Source of the DNA: Nocardia cyriacigeorgica
GTDB lineage: Bacteria; Actinomycetota; Actinomycetes; Mycobacteriales; Mycobacteriaceae
Length of the DNA: 64,000 bases
NCBI RefSeq assembly: GCF_029868385.1
Contig: NZ_JARWNX010000056.1
Coordinates: forward strand, 186,001-250,000
Direction of reading: 5' to 3'
In this document: positions 34,599 to 43,663 of the stretch, one piece after another
Numbering within the stretch: the first letter of the stretch is position 1
How the letters are laid out: the number at the start of each line of letters is the position of its first letter
Position numbers and translations under genes: made by a program
Notes under the pieces: model-generated
What the model was told of the DNA's origin: nothing
Database searches by the model: none
What the model saw: the letters and a program-made list of their open reading frames with translations, nothing else

Positions 34599-35138
34599 TC
34601 AGGAACCCCGGTGCGCGGCGTGCTGCGCCGCGACGCGCGCCCATACGGCGGGGTCGGTGCGCGGTCCACCCGGCGTGTCCGCGCCGTACCGTTCGATCTC
34701 GGCGGCGAGGTCCAGCGGCCCGGTCAACGACACGCCGGGGCGCAGCGCGGCTTCGACCTGTTCATCCGGCACCAGCCAGCACACCTCGAACTCGATACCG
34801 TCCGGGTCGCGGCCGTACAGCGCCTTGGTCGAACCATGATCCCCGGCCCCGGTGAGCGCACCGGCCTCCGCCAATGCCGCACGCATGGCCGCGAGTTCGG
34901 CGAGCGTATCGACCTCCCAGGCCACGTGATACAGCCCGACCGAACCGGGAACGGTGGCCGCGGCACGGCGTGACTGGAACAGCCCGAGATCGTGATCGTT
35001 GGCCGAACCCGCATGCCGCAGGAACGCCCCACCGGGAAACCCTTCGGCCAGCCGCTGGAAGCCGAGCACCCCTTCATAGAAAGCGAGACTGCGATCCAGG
35101 TCCGACACATACAGCACGACGTGATTGATTCCCCGCAT
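34599..35138 (-). CDS. VOC family dioxygenase-like protein
   Basis: This protein of about 179 residues resembles extradiol-dioxygenase/glyoxalase VOC proteins. INHVVLYVSDLDRSLAFYEG carries the first metal-ligand His, GLYHVAWEVDTLAEL the second, and DPDGIEFEVCW the Glu. The three-ligand pattern is therefore intact. A C-terminal 45-residue extension follows. The ATG at 35138 is chosen over TTG 35144 because GAGGAG is 10 nt before it. Substrate unknown. Confidence 0.87.
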   Translation of the reverse strand: MRGINHVVLYVSDLDRSLAFYEGVLGFQRLAEGFPGGAFLRHAGSANDHDLGLFQSRRAAATVPGSVGLYHVAWEVDTLAELAAMRAALAEAGALTGAGDHGSTKALYGRDPDGIEFEVCWLVPDEQVEAALRPGVSLTGPLDLAAEIERYGADTPGGPRTDPAVWARVAAQHAAHRGS

Positions 35139-35527
35139 ACCCAACAGGCTCCTCGACCGATCGCTTCGCCGCCCGCCGACGACGAGCGGAATACAGTCTC
35201 ACCATCCTCTCCCGGTTACGCGCACGACAGGGCGAGGTGTCCCAGAGACCGGAACAGACGCCGCCAGCGGGCAGGACTCACCGCCGGGAGCGCTTCCCCG
35301 GCTACCGGACTGTCGGCGACCACGAATCCAGCGACCAGAGTGGCAGTCGTGTCCGCATCGCCACCGGCCTCGATGCATGCGGTGACAGCTGCGGGATATC
35401 GGTGTCTAGTGCCACCACCGATCCACTCTCGTCCCCTTCCCGACCAAACCGCAGACCGTCGCAGCACGAATCCTTACCTACGCGACCCAGCCGGGGCGTC
35501 GACACACCATGCGATAGGGGCTCGACA

Positions 35528-36550
35528 GTGACAACACCGCGATCCAGGCGAACGGCGGCCATCCGCTGGATGCTTGCCGCCACATTCGCCGCGACAGGCT
35601 CGGTCGGCGTGACGAGTACGGCGGTCGCCGCGCCCGATGCGCCGCGCGTCGACTCGGTGCAGCAGGTCGACGGCCGACAGCAGAACGTGACGGTCTATTC
35701 ACCGGCGATGGGCAGGCCGATCCCGGTGCAGGTCCTGCGCGCCGCGGCCGACGCACCGCGGCCGACGATGTATCTGCTCAACGGGTCGCAGGGCGGTCCG
35801 AACGAGAGTGGCTGGGACGCACAGACCGATGCGATGACCTTCCTGCGCGACAAGGACGTCAACGTGGTGGTGCCGGTGGGTGGGGCGGGTTCGTACTACA
35901 CCGATTGGGTGAACGACGATCCGGTGCTCGGCCGCAACAAATGGCAGACCTTCCTCAACGACGAACTCCCACCGGCCATCGAGGCATTCCTCGGCGCGAA
36001 CGGCGAGCGCACGCTGGCGGGCGTATCCATGAGCGGCACATCGGTATTGAACCTGGCGATCGCCAAACCGGGCTTCTGGCGCAGCGTCGCCTCCTACAGC
36101 GGGTGCGCGCAGACATCCGATCCGATCGGACAGGAGTTCGTTCGGATCACGGTGGAGAACTGGAGCGGGGCACGCAGCGTCGAGAACATGTGGGGCCCGC
36201 GCGGCGGCCCGCTGTGGCGCGCCAACGATCCCCTGCTCAATGCAGAGCGATTGCGTGGGACGGCGGTGTACCTCAGCTCCGGCAGCGGAGTTCCAGCCGC
36301 GCCACACGACACTCCGGCCGATCGGCGGGTCATGGAGGGGCGCATCCCGCTGCCGGTGCAGATCGCCTTCGGCGCACCGATCGAGGCCGCGATCCACTTC
36401 TGCACGGTGAACCTGACGAACAAGCTGCGCGACCTCGGCATCCCGGTCACCTTCGACGACCGGCCCGTCGGCACCCACTCCTGGGGCTACTGGGAAGACG
36501 ATCTGCACCGTTCCTGGCCGTTCCTGGCAGGTTCGATCGGCCTCCGGTGA
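35528..36550 (+). CDS. secreted mycolyltransferase-like esterase (antigen 85 family)
   Basis: The 340-residue protein has a signal peptide (basic start, hydrophobic core, cleavage near AVAA-PDA). The alpha/beta-hydrolase core belongs to the antigen 85/corynomycolyltransferase family, which transfers mycolic acids to trehalose and arabinogalactan. PTMYLLNGSQGGPNESGWD is the loop after beta-3, the nucleophile is Ser167 in GVSMSG, and the catalytic His is H317 in GTHSWGYWEDDL. The start is GTG 35528 with AGGGG upstream. Its presence supports a mycolic-acid-making host. Confidence 0.92.
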   Translation: MTTPRSRRTAAIRWMLAATFAATGSVGVTSTAVAAPDAPRVDSVQQVDGRQQNVTVYSPAMGRPIPVQVLRAAADAPRPTMYLLNGSQGGPNESGWDAQTDAMTFLRDKDVNVVVPVGGAGSYYTDWVNDDPVLGRNKWQTFLNDELPPAIEAFLGANGERTLAGVSMSGTSVLNLAIAKPGFWRSVASYSGCAQTSDPIGQEFVRITVENWSGARSVENMWGPRGGPLWRANDPLLNAERLRGTAVYLSSGSGVPAAPHDTPADRRVMEGRIPLPVQIAFGAPIEAAIHFCTVNLTNKLRDLGIPVTFDDRPVGTHSWGYWEDDLHRSWPFLAGSIGLR

Positions 36551-36884
36551 CCTGACCGCCGCGGCCCGTGGCCGGTGAACTCCAGGCTTGTACGACCCGT
36601 CGGGGTGGTGTTCACCGTGCTGGCTGCCATGTCGGCGATGCAACGCCAGTACGTCCGCGACCGCATTCTCGAGGGCCACGAATTCACGCGGGCTTCGACC
36701 ACGGCGCTCGCCGCACGTGCGATGGCGAAGGTGATCGCTGGGGCAACATGGCTCGCGCCGGACCTCCGCGCCGCTGCCGTGACTGTCCCCGGTTTCGATC
36801 GGCGTGACCGTAATGCTGGTCGGCGCTGGTCCCGGATGGTTTCGTGTCCTGGCGACCGTCCAGTTCGAAGGAGAGGGCCACGGC
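36551..36884. other. 334-bp spacer with no supported gene
   Basis: Open frames occur on both strands but have arginine-rich or low-complexity translations and match nothing I recognise. The ribosome site of the dioxygenase gene (GAAGGAGAGG) lies at its right end; no clear promoter or terminator was found by eye. Confidence 0.5.
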
Positions 36885-37823
36885 ATGTCCGTCGATGACA
36901 CCGCTGATACCGCGACCACCGTGCAGGTGGTCAAACTCGGCCGACACATCGGCGCACAGGTGAACGGGGTCCGCCTCGGCGGTGACCTGGACGAACAGAC
37001 CGTGGCCGCCATCCGCGGCGCGCTGCATGAACACAAGGTGATCTTCTTCCGCGATCAGCACCACCTCACCGAGGACGGGCAGTACGAGTTCGCGCAGCTG
37101 CTCGGCAACCCCACCACACCGCACCCGACCCTCACCTCGGCGGGCGCGAAGAGCCTGGCCATCGACTCCCAGCACGGCCGCTCCAATGTCTGGCACACCG
37201 ATGTCACCTTCGTCGACCGCGTCCCCCAGGCGTCGATCCTGCGGGCGGTGACGTTGCCCAGCTACGGCGGCTCCACCACCTGGGCCTCCACGGTCGCCGC
37301 GTACAACTCGCTGCCGGAACCGCTCAAGCTCCTCGCCGAGAGTCTGCGCGCACGCCACTCCAACCGATACGACTACGCCGTGACCACCGAAAACCTGCCC
37401 GACGAAAGCGCACGGGCCTACCAGCGCGAATTCGAGTCCACCTATTTCGAGACCGAACACCCCGTGGTGGAGGTGCACCCGGAGACCGGGGAACGCGCCC
37501 TGCTGCTGGGCTGCTTCGTCAAGGAGATCACCGGCCTCACCGGCAGCGAATCACGCGCACTGTTCCGGCTGTTCCAGGATCGGGTGACCCGGCTCGAACA
37601 CACCACCCGCTGGAACTGGGCGCTCGGCGATGTCGCCATCTGGGACAACCGCGCCACCCAGCATTACGCCGTGGACGACTACGACAGCACCGAGCACCGG
37701 AAACTGACCCGCATCACCCTCGCGGGCGCGGTCCCGGTAGGCGTGGACGGCAGGCCGAGCACCGTGATCACCGGCGATGCCGAGCCCTATGCCAGTGAGA
37801 CCGCACTCCCGCGGGCGGCGTGA
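36885..37823 (+). CDS. TauD/TfdA family Fe(II)/2-oxoglutarate dioxygenase
   Basis: This 312-residue protein has the facial triad of the family: H104 and D106 in NVWHTDVTF, and H260 in IWDNRATQHYAVDDY. The 2-oxoglutarate-binding Arg is in the following HRKLTRIT. Relatives include taurine dioxygenase and the alkylsulfatase AtsK/Rv3406. Given the sulfatase genes in this window a sulfur-scavenging role is attractive but unproven. The ATG at 36885 follows a strong GAAGGAG. It is 130 bp before the osmoprotectant operon on the same strand. Confidence 0.92.
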   Translation: MSVDDTADTATTVQVVKLGRHIGAQVNGVRLGGDLDEQTVAAIRGALHEHKVIFFRDQHHLTEDGQYEFAQLLGNPTTPHPTLTSAGAKSLAIDSQHGRSNVWHTDVTFVDRVPQASILRAVTLPSYGGSTTWASTVAAYNSLPEPLKLLAESLRARHSNRYDYAVTTENLPDESARAYQREFESTYFETEHPVVEVHPETGERALLLGCFVKEITGLTGSESRALFRLFQDRVTRLEHTTRWNWALGDVAIWDNRATQHYAVDDYDSTEHRKLTRITLAGAVPVGVDGRPSTVITGDAEPYASETALPRAA

Positions 37824-37953
37824 GAGGTCCGTCTGCCGAATCGCCCGGCACGTGACGTTTCTGAACCGAACGCCCGGGTATCGATTACCCTGTGACGGCT
37901 CACGAGTTCGGTAATTTCGCGCGGACACAGTACCGACTGATCTTCGGCTGACG

Positions 37954-38610
37954 ATGGGAATCGGCGTGAATTTGTGGAGCTATATCCAGGGGCGGGGTGA
38001 AGTTCTGGCTTTCCTCACCTATCAGCACGCGTCCCTGGCATTTCAGACGGTGCTCGTCGGTACAGTTGTCGCCGTGCTCATCGCGGTGGCGGTCTATCGG
38101 CTTCCGCTGTTGTCGGCGCTGTCGCTGACCTCCAGCCGGGTCGCGTTGACGATTCCTTCGCTGGCATTGCTCGCGTTGCTGCTGGTCCCGTTCGGGCTGG
38201 GCGTCGTGCCGTCGTTTCTGATGCTGGCATTCTTCGCGGCGCTGCCCGTGATCGGGAACGCGATCGTCGGTTTACGCTCGGTGCCCGCCTCGGTCATCGA
38301 ATCGGCGCGCGGTATCGGCTTTTCCCGGTGGCGCATTCTACTGACCGTCGAATTGCCGATCGCCTGGCCGGTGATCCTCACCGGTATCCGGGTGTCCACG
38401 CAAATGATCGTCGGTGTGGCCGCCATCGTCGCCTATGTGCTCGGCCCCGGCCTCGGATCGCTGATCTTCAACGGCCTTTCCCGGCTGGGTGGGGCCAACG
38501 CGCTCGAAATGGCGCTGACCGGAACGCTGCTCATCGTCGCCATCGCGTTGGTCTTCGACGCGCTGCTCGTCCTGCTCGGACGCCTCACCATCGCAAAGGG
38601 ACTCTCATGA
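37954..38610 (+). CDS. osmoprotectant ABC transporter permease 1 (ProW/OpuCB type)
   Basis: This 218-residue permease has about five membrane helices and the family EAA-like loop SARGIGFSRWRILLTVELP. It belongs to glycine betaine/choline/carnitine importers (ProVWXZ in Mycobacterium). It is the first gene of four that overlap by ATGA, so the whole importer is one translation unit. The ATG at 37954 has no clear ribosome site; a GTG at 37966 after GGGA is an alternative. Confidence 0.92.
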   Translation: MGIGVNLWSYIQGRGEVLAFLTYQHASLAFQTVLVGTVVAVLIAVAVYRLPLLSALSLTSSRVALTIPSLALLALLLVPFGLGVVPSFLMLAFFAALPVIGNAIVGLRSVPASVIESARGIGFSRWRILLTVELPIAWPVILTGIRVSTQMIVGVAAIVAYVLGPGLGSLIFNGLSRLGGANALEMALTGTLLIVAIALVFDALLVLLGRLTIAKGLS

Positions 38611-39884
38611 CCGACGCTGTGACCGATCGACCCGCGGTCCCCGAGCGCAATGTGACCGGTGCGTCCATCAAGCTCGACGCCGTCGTCAAACGCTATAAGG
38701 GCCAGGACAAGCCCGCTGTCCAACGTCTCGACCTCGAGATCGAGGCGGGCCGGATCGTCGCGTTCGTCGGCCCGTCCGGCTGCGGTAAGACCACCACGCT
38801 GAAGATGATCAACCGGTTGATCGAACCCACCGAGGGCCGCATCTTCATCGATGGCCGCGATGTCACCAAGGAAGATCCCGACAAGCTGCGCCAGTCGATC
38901 GGATACGTCATCCAGTCCGGTGGCCTGTTCCCGCACTGGTCGGTCGCCAAAAACATCGGCGCGATCCCCCGCGTACTCGGCTGGGACAAACAGCGGATCG
39001 CCGAACGCACCGAATATCTGCTCGACCTGGTGGGTCTCGACCCCGACACCTTCGCCGACCGGCTACCCAAGGACATGTCCGGCGGCCAGCAGCAGCGCGT
39101 CGGCGTGGCCCGCGCGCTGGCCGCCGACCCGCCGGTGCTGCTCATGGACGAACCGTTCGGCGCGGTCGACCCGATCACTCGGGTTCGTTTGCAGGACAGC
39201 CTGATCGCGATCCAGCACGAACTCGGCAAGACCATCGTGATCGTCACCCACGATTTCGAGGAGGCCACCAAACTCGGTGACAAGGTGCTCATCCTGTCCG
39301 AGGGCGGGCACGTCGAGCAGTACGCGACCCCGGAGGAGATCCTCACCGATCCGGCGACGCCGTTCGTGGAGGAATTCGTCGGGTCCGGTGCGAAACTCGC
39401 CTATCTGACGGTGTCGCGGGTGCGCGATGTCGCCCACGACGAGGTGATCACCGCGCGCATCGGCGAACCCGCGCAGCAGGTGATCGACCGTGCGCGGGCC
39501 GCCGGGCACACCTGGGTGGTCGTCGTCGACGATGCGGGACGGCCGCGCTCATGGCCCACCCTCACGGAGGTGGCGAGCAAACCCGAGGTGTCGGACTACC
39601 TGGACCGGCGCCTGCCCGTGGTCGCGCAGTCCTCGACCCTCAACGACGCGCTCGACGCCATGCTCGCGGCCAGCCAGGGCGCCACCCTCGTCACCGATGG
39701 ACGCGGCGCGGTGATCGGATCGCTCGCCATCGGCGCGGTGACCGACGTGATCCAGACCAAACTCGCCGAAGGCCGCGCCGCCGAACCGGACCTGTCCTAC
39801 GAAACCTACGTCGACGGCACCGATCCGGCGCCGACACCGGTGGTCGCCGCCGACGACGAGCCCGGATCGGCCGGACCGTCATGA
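38607..39884 (+). CDS. osmoprotectant ABC transporter ATP-binding protein (ProV/OpuCA type)
   Basis: The 425-residue ATPase has Walker A GPSGCGKTTT, signature MSGGQQQRVGVARAL and Walker B VLLMDEPFGAVD. After residue 260 two CBS-like regions follow, as in OpuCA, where they sense ionic strength. ITARIGEPAQQVIDRARAAG starts the first, and PVVAQSSTLNDALDAMLAA the second. The start ATG overlaps the upstream permease stop. Confidence 0.94.
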   Translation: MTDAVTDRPAVPERNVTGASIKLDAVVKRYKGQDKPAVQRLDLEIEAGRIVAFVGPSGCGKTTTLKMINRLIEPTEGRIFIDGRDVTKEDPDKLRQSIGYVIQSGGLFPHWSVAKNIGAIPRVLGWDKQRIAERTEYLLDLVGLDPDTFADRLPKDMSGGQQQRVGVARALAADPPVLLMDEPFGAVDPITRVRLQDSLIAIQHELGKTIVIVTHDFEEATKLGDKVLILSEGGHVEQYATPEEILTDPATPFVEEFVGSGAKLAYLTVSRVRDVAHDEVITARIGEPAQQVIDRARAAGHTWVVVVDDAGRPRSWPTLTEVASKPEVSDYLDRRLPVVAQSSTLNDALDAMLAASQGATLVTDGRGAVIGSLAIGAVTDVIQTKLAEGRAAEPDLSYETYVDGTDPAPTPVVAADDEPGSAGPS

Positions 39885-40618
39885 ACCGCCTGCGCCGCGT
39901 CCCGCTCGACGTGTGGTTCGAGCCGATCATCATCCTCGTCATCGGCATCGGCTACGTCCTGTGGTACCGGTCGACCACGCTCACCCCCACCGAACAGGCC
40001 TCCCTCGGTTGGGACAACCTCCAGACCACGATCCTCGAACACATCCGGCTCACGGTGGTGGCGACGCTGATCGTGGTGGTGGTCGCGATTCCGCTCGGCA
40101 TCGCGCTCACCCGGCCCGCGTTGAAACGGTTCGAGCCCATCGCCGTCAATATCGCCAATATCGGGCAGGCCGCGCCCGCCGTCGGTCTGCTCGTGCTGTT
40201 CACCTTCTGGCTCGGCACCGGATTCCGCACGGCGATCGTCGGTCTGGTCGTGTACGCGATCCTGCCGATCTTGCAGAACACGATCGTCGGGTTGCGGCAG
40301 GTGGATCAGCGCACCATCGAGGCCTCCCGCGGTATCGGCTATTCGGCCTCCAGAACGCTGTTCCAGGTGGAGTTGCCGCTCGCGGTGCCGGTGATCCTCA
40401 ACGGTGTGCGCACCGCGCTGGTGATCCTGGTGGGCACCGCCACGCTGAGCACGTTCATCGGCGCGACCAGCCTCGGCACCTTGATCACCACCGGCGTCAC
40501 CCTGTTCCTGCCGAAACTGCTGATCTCCGGCGCGATCCTGGTCGGGCTGCTGGCCCTGATCATCGATTGGCTCGGCCGCCTGGTGGAGCTGGCCGCGACC
40601 CCGCGAGGTATCTCATGA
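39881..40618 (+). CDS. osmoprotectant ABC transporter permease 2 (ProZ/OpuCD type)
   Basis: The 245-residue second permease has about six hydrophobic segments and the loop EASRGIGYSASRTLFQVELP, parallel to that of permease 1. It overlaps the ATPase stop and the substrate-binding gene start, both by ATGA. With permease 1 it would form the heterodimeric membrane channel. Confidence 0.93.
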   Translation: MNRLRRVPLDVWFEPIIILVIGIGYVLWYRSTTLTPTEQASLGWDNLQTTILEHIRLTVVATLIVVVVAIPLGIALTRPALKRFEPIAVNIANIGQAAPAVGLLVLFTFWLGTGFRTAIVGLVVYAILPILQNTIVGLRQVDQRTIEASRGIGYSASRTLFQVELPLAVPVILNGVRTALVILVGTATLSTFIGATSLGTLITTGVTLFLPKLLISGAILVGLLALIIDWLGRLVELAATPRGIS

Positions 40619-41601
40619 GTTCGCCACGGGCCCGGCTGGCCACGCTGATGTCCGCGCTGGCGGTGACGGTGTCGATGCTCGCTGGCTGCGGTCTGGTGAG
40701 TTCATCGGGCACCTTCCACGACGCGCGGCTGCCCGGCGGCGAACAGCCGTTGCAGGGCACGAAGCTGGTGGTCACGTCGAAGAGCTTCACCGAGGGTGTG
40801 CTGCTCGGCAAGATCACCGCCACCTATCTGGCCGCCGCGGGCGCCGACATCACCGATCTGACCGGTGCGCCCGGTTCGGCGTCCTCGCGGCAGGCCCAGC
40901 TCAACGGCGACGCCGATGTGCTCTGGGAATACACCGGCACCGGATGGGTGAACTACCACAATCAGACCGAGACGATCTCCGATCCCACCGAACTCTGGCA
41001 GCGCGTGCACGATATCGAGCGAAGCGAACACGATCTCGAATGGCTTCCGCCCGCCAATTTCAACGACACCTATGCTTTCGGCGCATCCACACCGAATGCC
41101 GAACGGTTGCAGGTGAAGTCGCTGTCGGATGTCGCGGCGCTGCCCGTCGCGGATCGCACATTCTGCGTGGACGACGAATTCTTCAGTCGCTCCGACGGAT
41201 TCCTGCCGATGCTGGACAAGTACGGCATCCCCTACAACGATCCCAACGGTGTCCCGTCCGGGAATGTGACCCGCATGGACGCGGGCGTCGTCTACACCGC
41301 GACCGCCAAGGGCGCCCCCTGCAATTTCGGCATGATCTACACCACCGACGGCCGGGTCAAGAACCTGAATCTGCGGGTTCTCGACGATGACAAGAAGTTC
41401 TTCCTGCCCTACAGCGGTACGGCCGTGGTGCGCGGCGTCGTCATCGACGGCACCCCGGAATTGCGCCCGCTGCTGGCCGTGATCTCCGAGCGGCTCACCG
41501 ACGATCTGATGCAGGAACTGAACGGGCGCGTGGACATCGACGGCGAGGACCCGGCCGATGTCGCCTACGACTGGCTGAAGAGCGAAAACCTCATCGAATA
41601 G
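40615..41601 (+). CDS. osmoprotectant ABC transporter substrate-binding lipoprotein (ProX/OpuCC type)
   Basis: The 328-residue lipoprotein has a signal ending SMLAGC, so Cys at about residue 24 is lipidated. The mature part has the OpuAC fold, with VVTSKSFTEGVLLGKI near its start and DVLWEYTGTGWVNY, where the ligand-caging aromatic residues usually lie. Likely ligands are quaternary ammonium osmolytes such as betaine, choline or ergothioneine. It ends the operon and is convergent with the 671-residue gene, with 8 bp between stops. Confidence 0.93.
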   Translation: MSSPRARLATLMSALAVTVSMLAGCGLVSSSGTFHDARLPGGEQPLQGTKLVVTSKSFTEGVLLGKITATYLAAAGADITDLTGAPGSASSRQAQLNGDADVLWEYTGTGWVNYHNQTETISDPTELWQRVHDIERSEHDLEWLPPANFNDTYAFGASTPNAERLQVKSLSDVAALPVADRTFCVDDEFFSRSDGFLPMLDKYGIPYNDPNGVPSGNVTRMDAGVVYTATAKGAPCNFGMIYTTDGRVKNLNLRVLDDDKKFFLPYSGTAVVRGVVIDGTPELRPLLAVISERLTDDLMQELNGRVDIDGEDPADVAYDWLKSENLIE

Positions 41602-41609
41602 GCACAGTG

Positions 41610-43625
41610 TCAGTTCGAGTCGGGCGGTTCCGCACCCTCCGAGATATCCGGCAGTCGGTCCGCGCCCCAACTCCGATGCACGTAGCCGATGACGCTGTCG
41701 AGTTCGGCCCGGTCCACCGAAGCCGGTTCGCCCGATTCCAGCGGGTCGAAATGGAAGATGTAGAGGCGCGAGGCGAACTGGTCGAAAGGTAGCGACGCTT
41801 CACCGAAGCGTTCACCGTGCCCGGCCGTACCGACGACGACGCCGTCGCCCCAGTCCTGGCCGCTGTCGTTGTTGGGGTTGTAGAAGTAGACCCGCATCGT
41901 CTCCTGCGGGTCCAGAGTGACCCGCAGGATGGTGATGGCGTGCCAGCCGACGAAGCGGGCCGCGCTGTCGGTGACGGCGATACCGGCCGGTTGCGGGTGG
42001 ATCAGGGGCTGGTTGCCGTTGTGGAAGGGGTGGTAGCAGGCGTAGAAGTGGCGCAGGAATTCGTCGAGGTCGGTGAGCTGCCCGGTCGCCACGTCGACGT
42101 TGATGCGGAAGCCTCGTCCCGACCACCAGCCGTGGAACTCGGGATTGATCCACCGGTGCGGATCGCCTTCCCGGCCCACGCAGCAGCGTCCCATTTCGGC
42201 ATAGATGCGATCCAGATGGGGAACCACCAGCAGTGATACCGGGTCCAGATCGAGCGGCAGCGTGGTGGCGACTCCCCCGTCGCTGTCTTTCGAGGAGATC
42301 AGTTGTCCCTCGAAATGCATGACGATCTCGTCGTCACGCGCCGCCCACGCCAAGGTCTGTAGGAGATAGTCGGGATCGTTGTAGGCCCACATCGACAGTG
42401 CGCGCGCCGATTGACAGGTGGGATTATCGCCCTGGCCGACGCCGAGGGGCAGCCCGAGAATCGACAACATGCCCGACACCAGCCAGGCGCGTGCCGACGG
42501 CACCGGCCCGTAGACCTGCGTCAGCCGGGCGCTCGCGGTCGGCGACAAGCGCAGTGACAGTTGCCGCCACAGCGCGGGCGCGACCGGCGGTTGATAGAGG
42601 ATCCCGCGTTCGAGCATGAGCGCGAGTCCGTAGATGCACTGGGCGGTTTCGACGTGCACGGCCGCGTCGATCAGGCTGTGCACCAGTTCGTGATAGCAGA
42701 GCAGGCAGTCGCGGCCGGTACTGGACAAGCCCATCGACTCGGCGAGCAGATATTCGCCCTTTTCCTGGAGGAAACGCAGCAGCACCGCGTGATAGGGCGA
42801 TACCAGGCCGGTGTCGTGCATCGACCGCGCGAAACCCGCCGCCTCGTATTGCAGCGCGCTGTCGTCCATTTTCTCCAGCCGAGCGCGATACACCTCGACC
42901 CCCGGGTCCTCCCGGCACGCATCGGTCGTGGCGTAGAGGCTGCTGATCAGGCGGTCCGCGCCGAGACCGCTGGCGCCGAGATCGATATCGGGATTGTTGC
43001 GGGCCACCGCGATCTGGGTGATCATCCGCTTCACCGGCTCGACCTGGATGGGCCGTTGCCGCAGTATCCGCCAGATCTCGTCCACCAGATGCTCGAGCAC
43101 CTTCTCGTAGCCCACCTCCTCCACGAGATGGTGCAGCAGGGCCCGTGACACCTGCGCCATCCGCCCCTGCCGCACCCGCTCGGCCTCGGTGGGCGGGGTG
43201 AACAGCAGGGACAGATTGATCGCCAACACCTGCGACAGGTGGTGGTGGGCGTGTTCGGCGGAAACCATCGTGTGCGGGTAGTCGCCCTTGGCGACGGCCA
43301 GCAGGCGCAGGTTGCTGACGGTCTCGAGCACGACGGTGTCGGCGTTGGCGCTGCCGAGCGAACCGGCGCTCAATGTCGGGAGGAGGATCTGCGGTCGCGC
43401 CCAATCGGTGCCGAGGAACAGCCCGGCGGCCTCGAGCCGGGCCGCGCGCTCGCGCACCGCGGCGCACCCGCCGGGCAGCAGCAATACCTGACGCAACGCC
43501 TCGAATATCCGCGGCAGTTTGAGATGCTTGCCGAAATCATTGGCGTCCATGAGTGACCGCGTGGCGTCGTCCAACCGGGCCACACGTCTGTCCAGGGCTG
43601 CGCTATCGCTGCTGAGCGGACTCAA
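41610..43625 (-). CDS. large protein with a predicted papain-like cysteine hydrolase domain, paired with an ATP-grasp ligase
   Basis: The 671-residue protein matches no family I can name. The first 400 residues are mainly helical. In the C-terminal third, Cys404 at a helix start (DNPTCQSARALSMW), His562 at a strand start (GWHAITILRVTLDP) and Asn583 (VYFYNPNND) follow the Cys-His-Asn order and spacing style of papain-fold enzymes (peptidases, transglutaminases, C39-like). That is inference from pattern only. A second His/Cys-rich stretch is at 526-543 (HFYACYHPFHNGNQP). The start is TTG 43625 with GGGAGGA upstream. It lies 38 bp downstream of the ATP-grasp gene on the same strand. Confidence 0.75.
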   Translation of the reverse strand: MSPLSSDSAALDRRVARLDDATRSLMDANDFGKHLKLPRIFEALRQVLLLPGGCAAVRERAARLEAAGLFLGTDWARPQILLPTLSAGSLGSANADTVVLETVSNLRLLAVAKGDYPHTMVSAEHAHHHLSQVLAINLSLLFTPPTEAERVRQGRMAQVSRALLHHLVEEVGYEKVLEHLVDEIWRILRQRPIQVEPVKRMITQIAVARNNPDIDLGASGLGADRLISSLYATTDACREDPGVEVYRARLEKMDDSALQYEAAGFARSMHDTGLVSPYHAVLLRFLQEKGEYLLAESMGLSSTGRDCLLCYHELVHSLIDAAVHVETAQCIYGLALMLERGILYQPPVAPALWRQLSLRLSPTASARLTQVYGPVPSARAWLVSGMLSILGLPLGVGQGDNPTCQSARALSMWAYNDPDYLLQTLAWAARDDEIVMHFEGQLISSKDSDGGVATTLPLDLDPVSLLVVPHLDRIYAEMGRCCVGREGDPHRWINPEFHGWWSGRGFRINVDVATGQLTDLDEFLRHFYACYHPFHNGNQPLIHPQPAGIAVTDSAARFVGWHAITILRVTLDPQETMRVYFYNPNNDSGQDWGDGVVVGTAGHGERFGEASLPFDQFASRLYIFHFDPLESGEPASVDRAELDSVIGYVHRSWGADRLPDISEGAEPPDSN

Positions 43626-43663
43626 TCAAGGGTTCCTCCCGTGAGCCGTTCCGGTGGAACGGA

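Noticed and set aside
34599..34855. Plus-strand frame running from 33809 to 34855
   Set aside because: Crosses two small real genes and the VOC gene in shifted or opposite frames; arginine/proline-rich.
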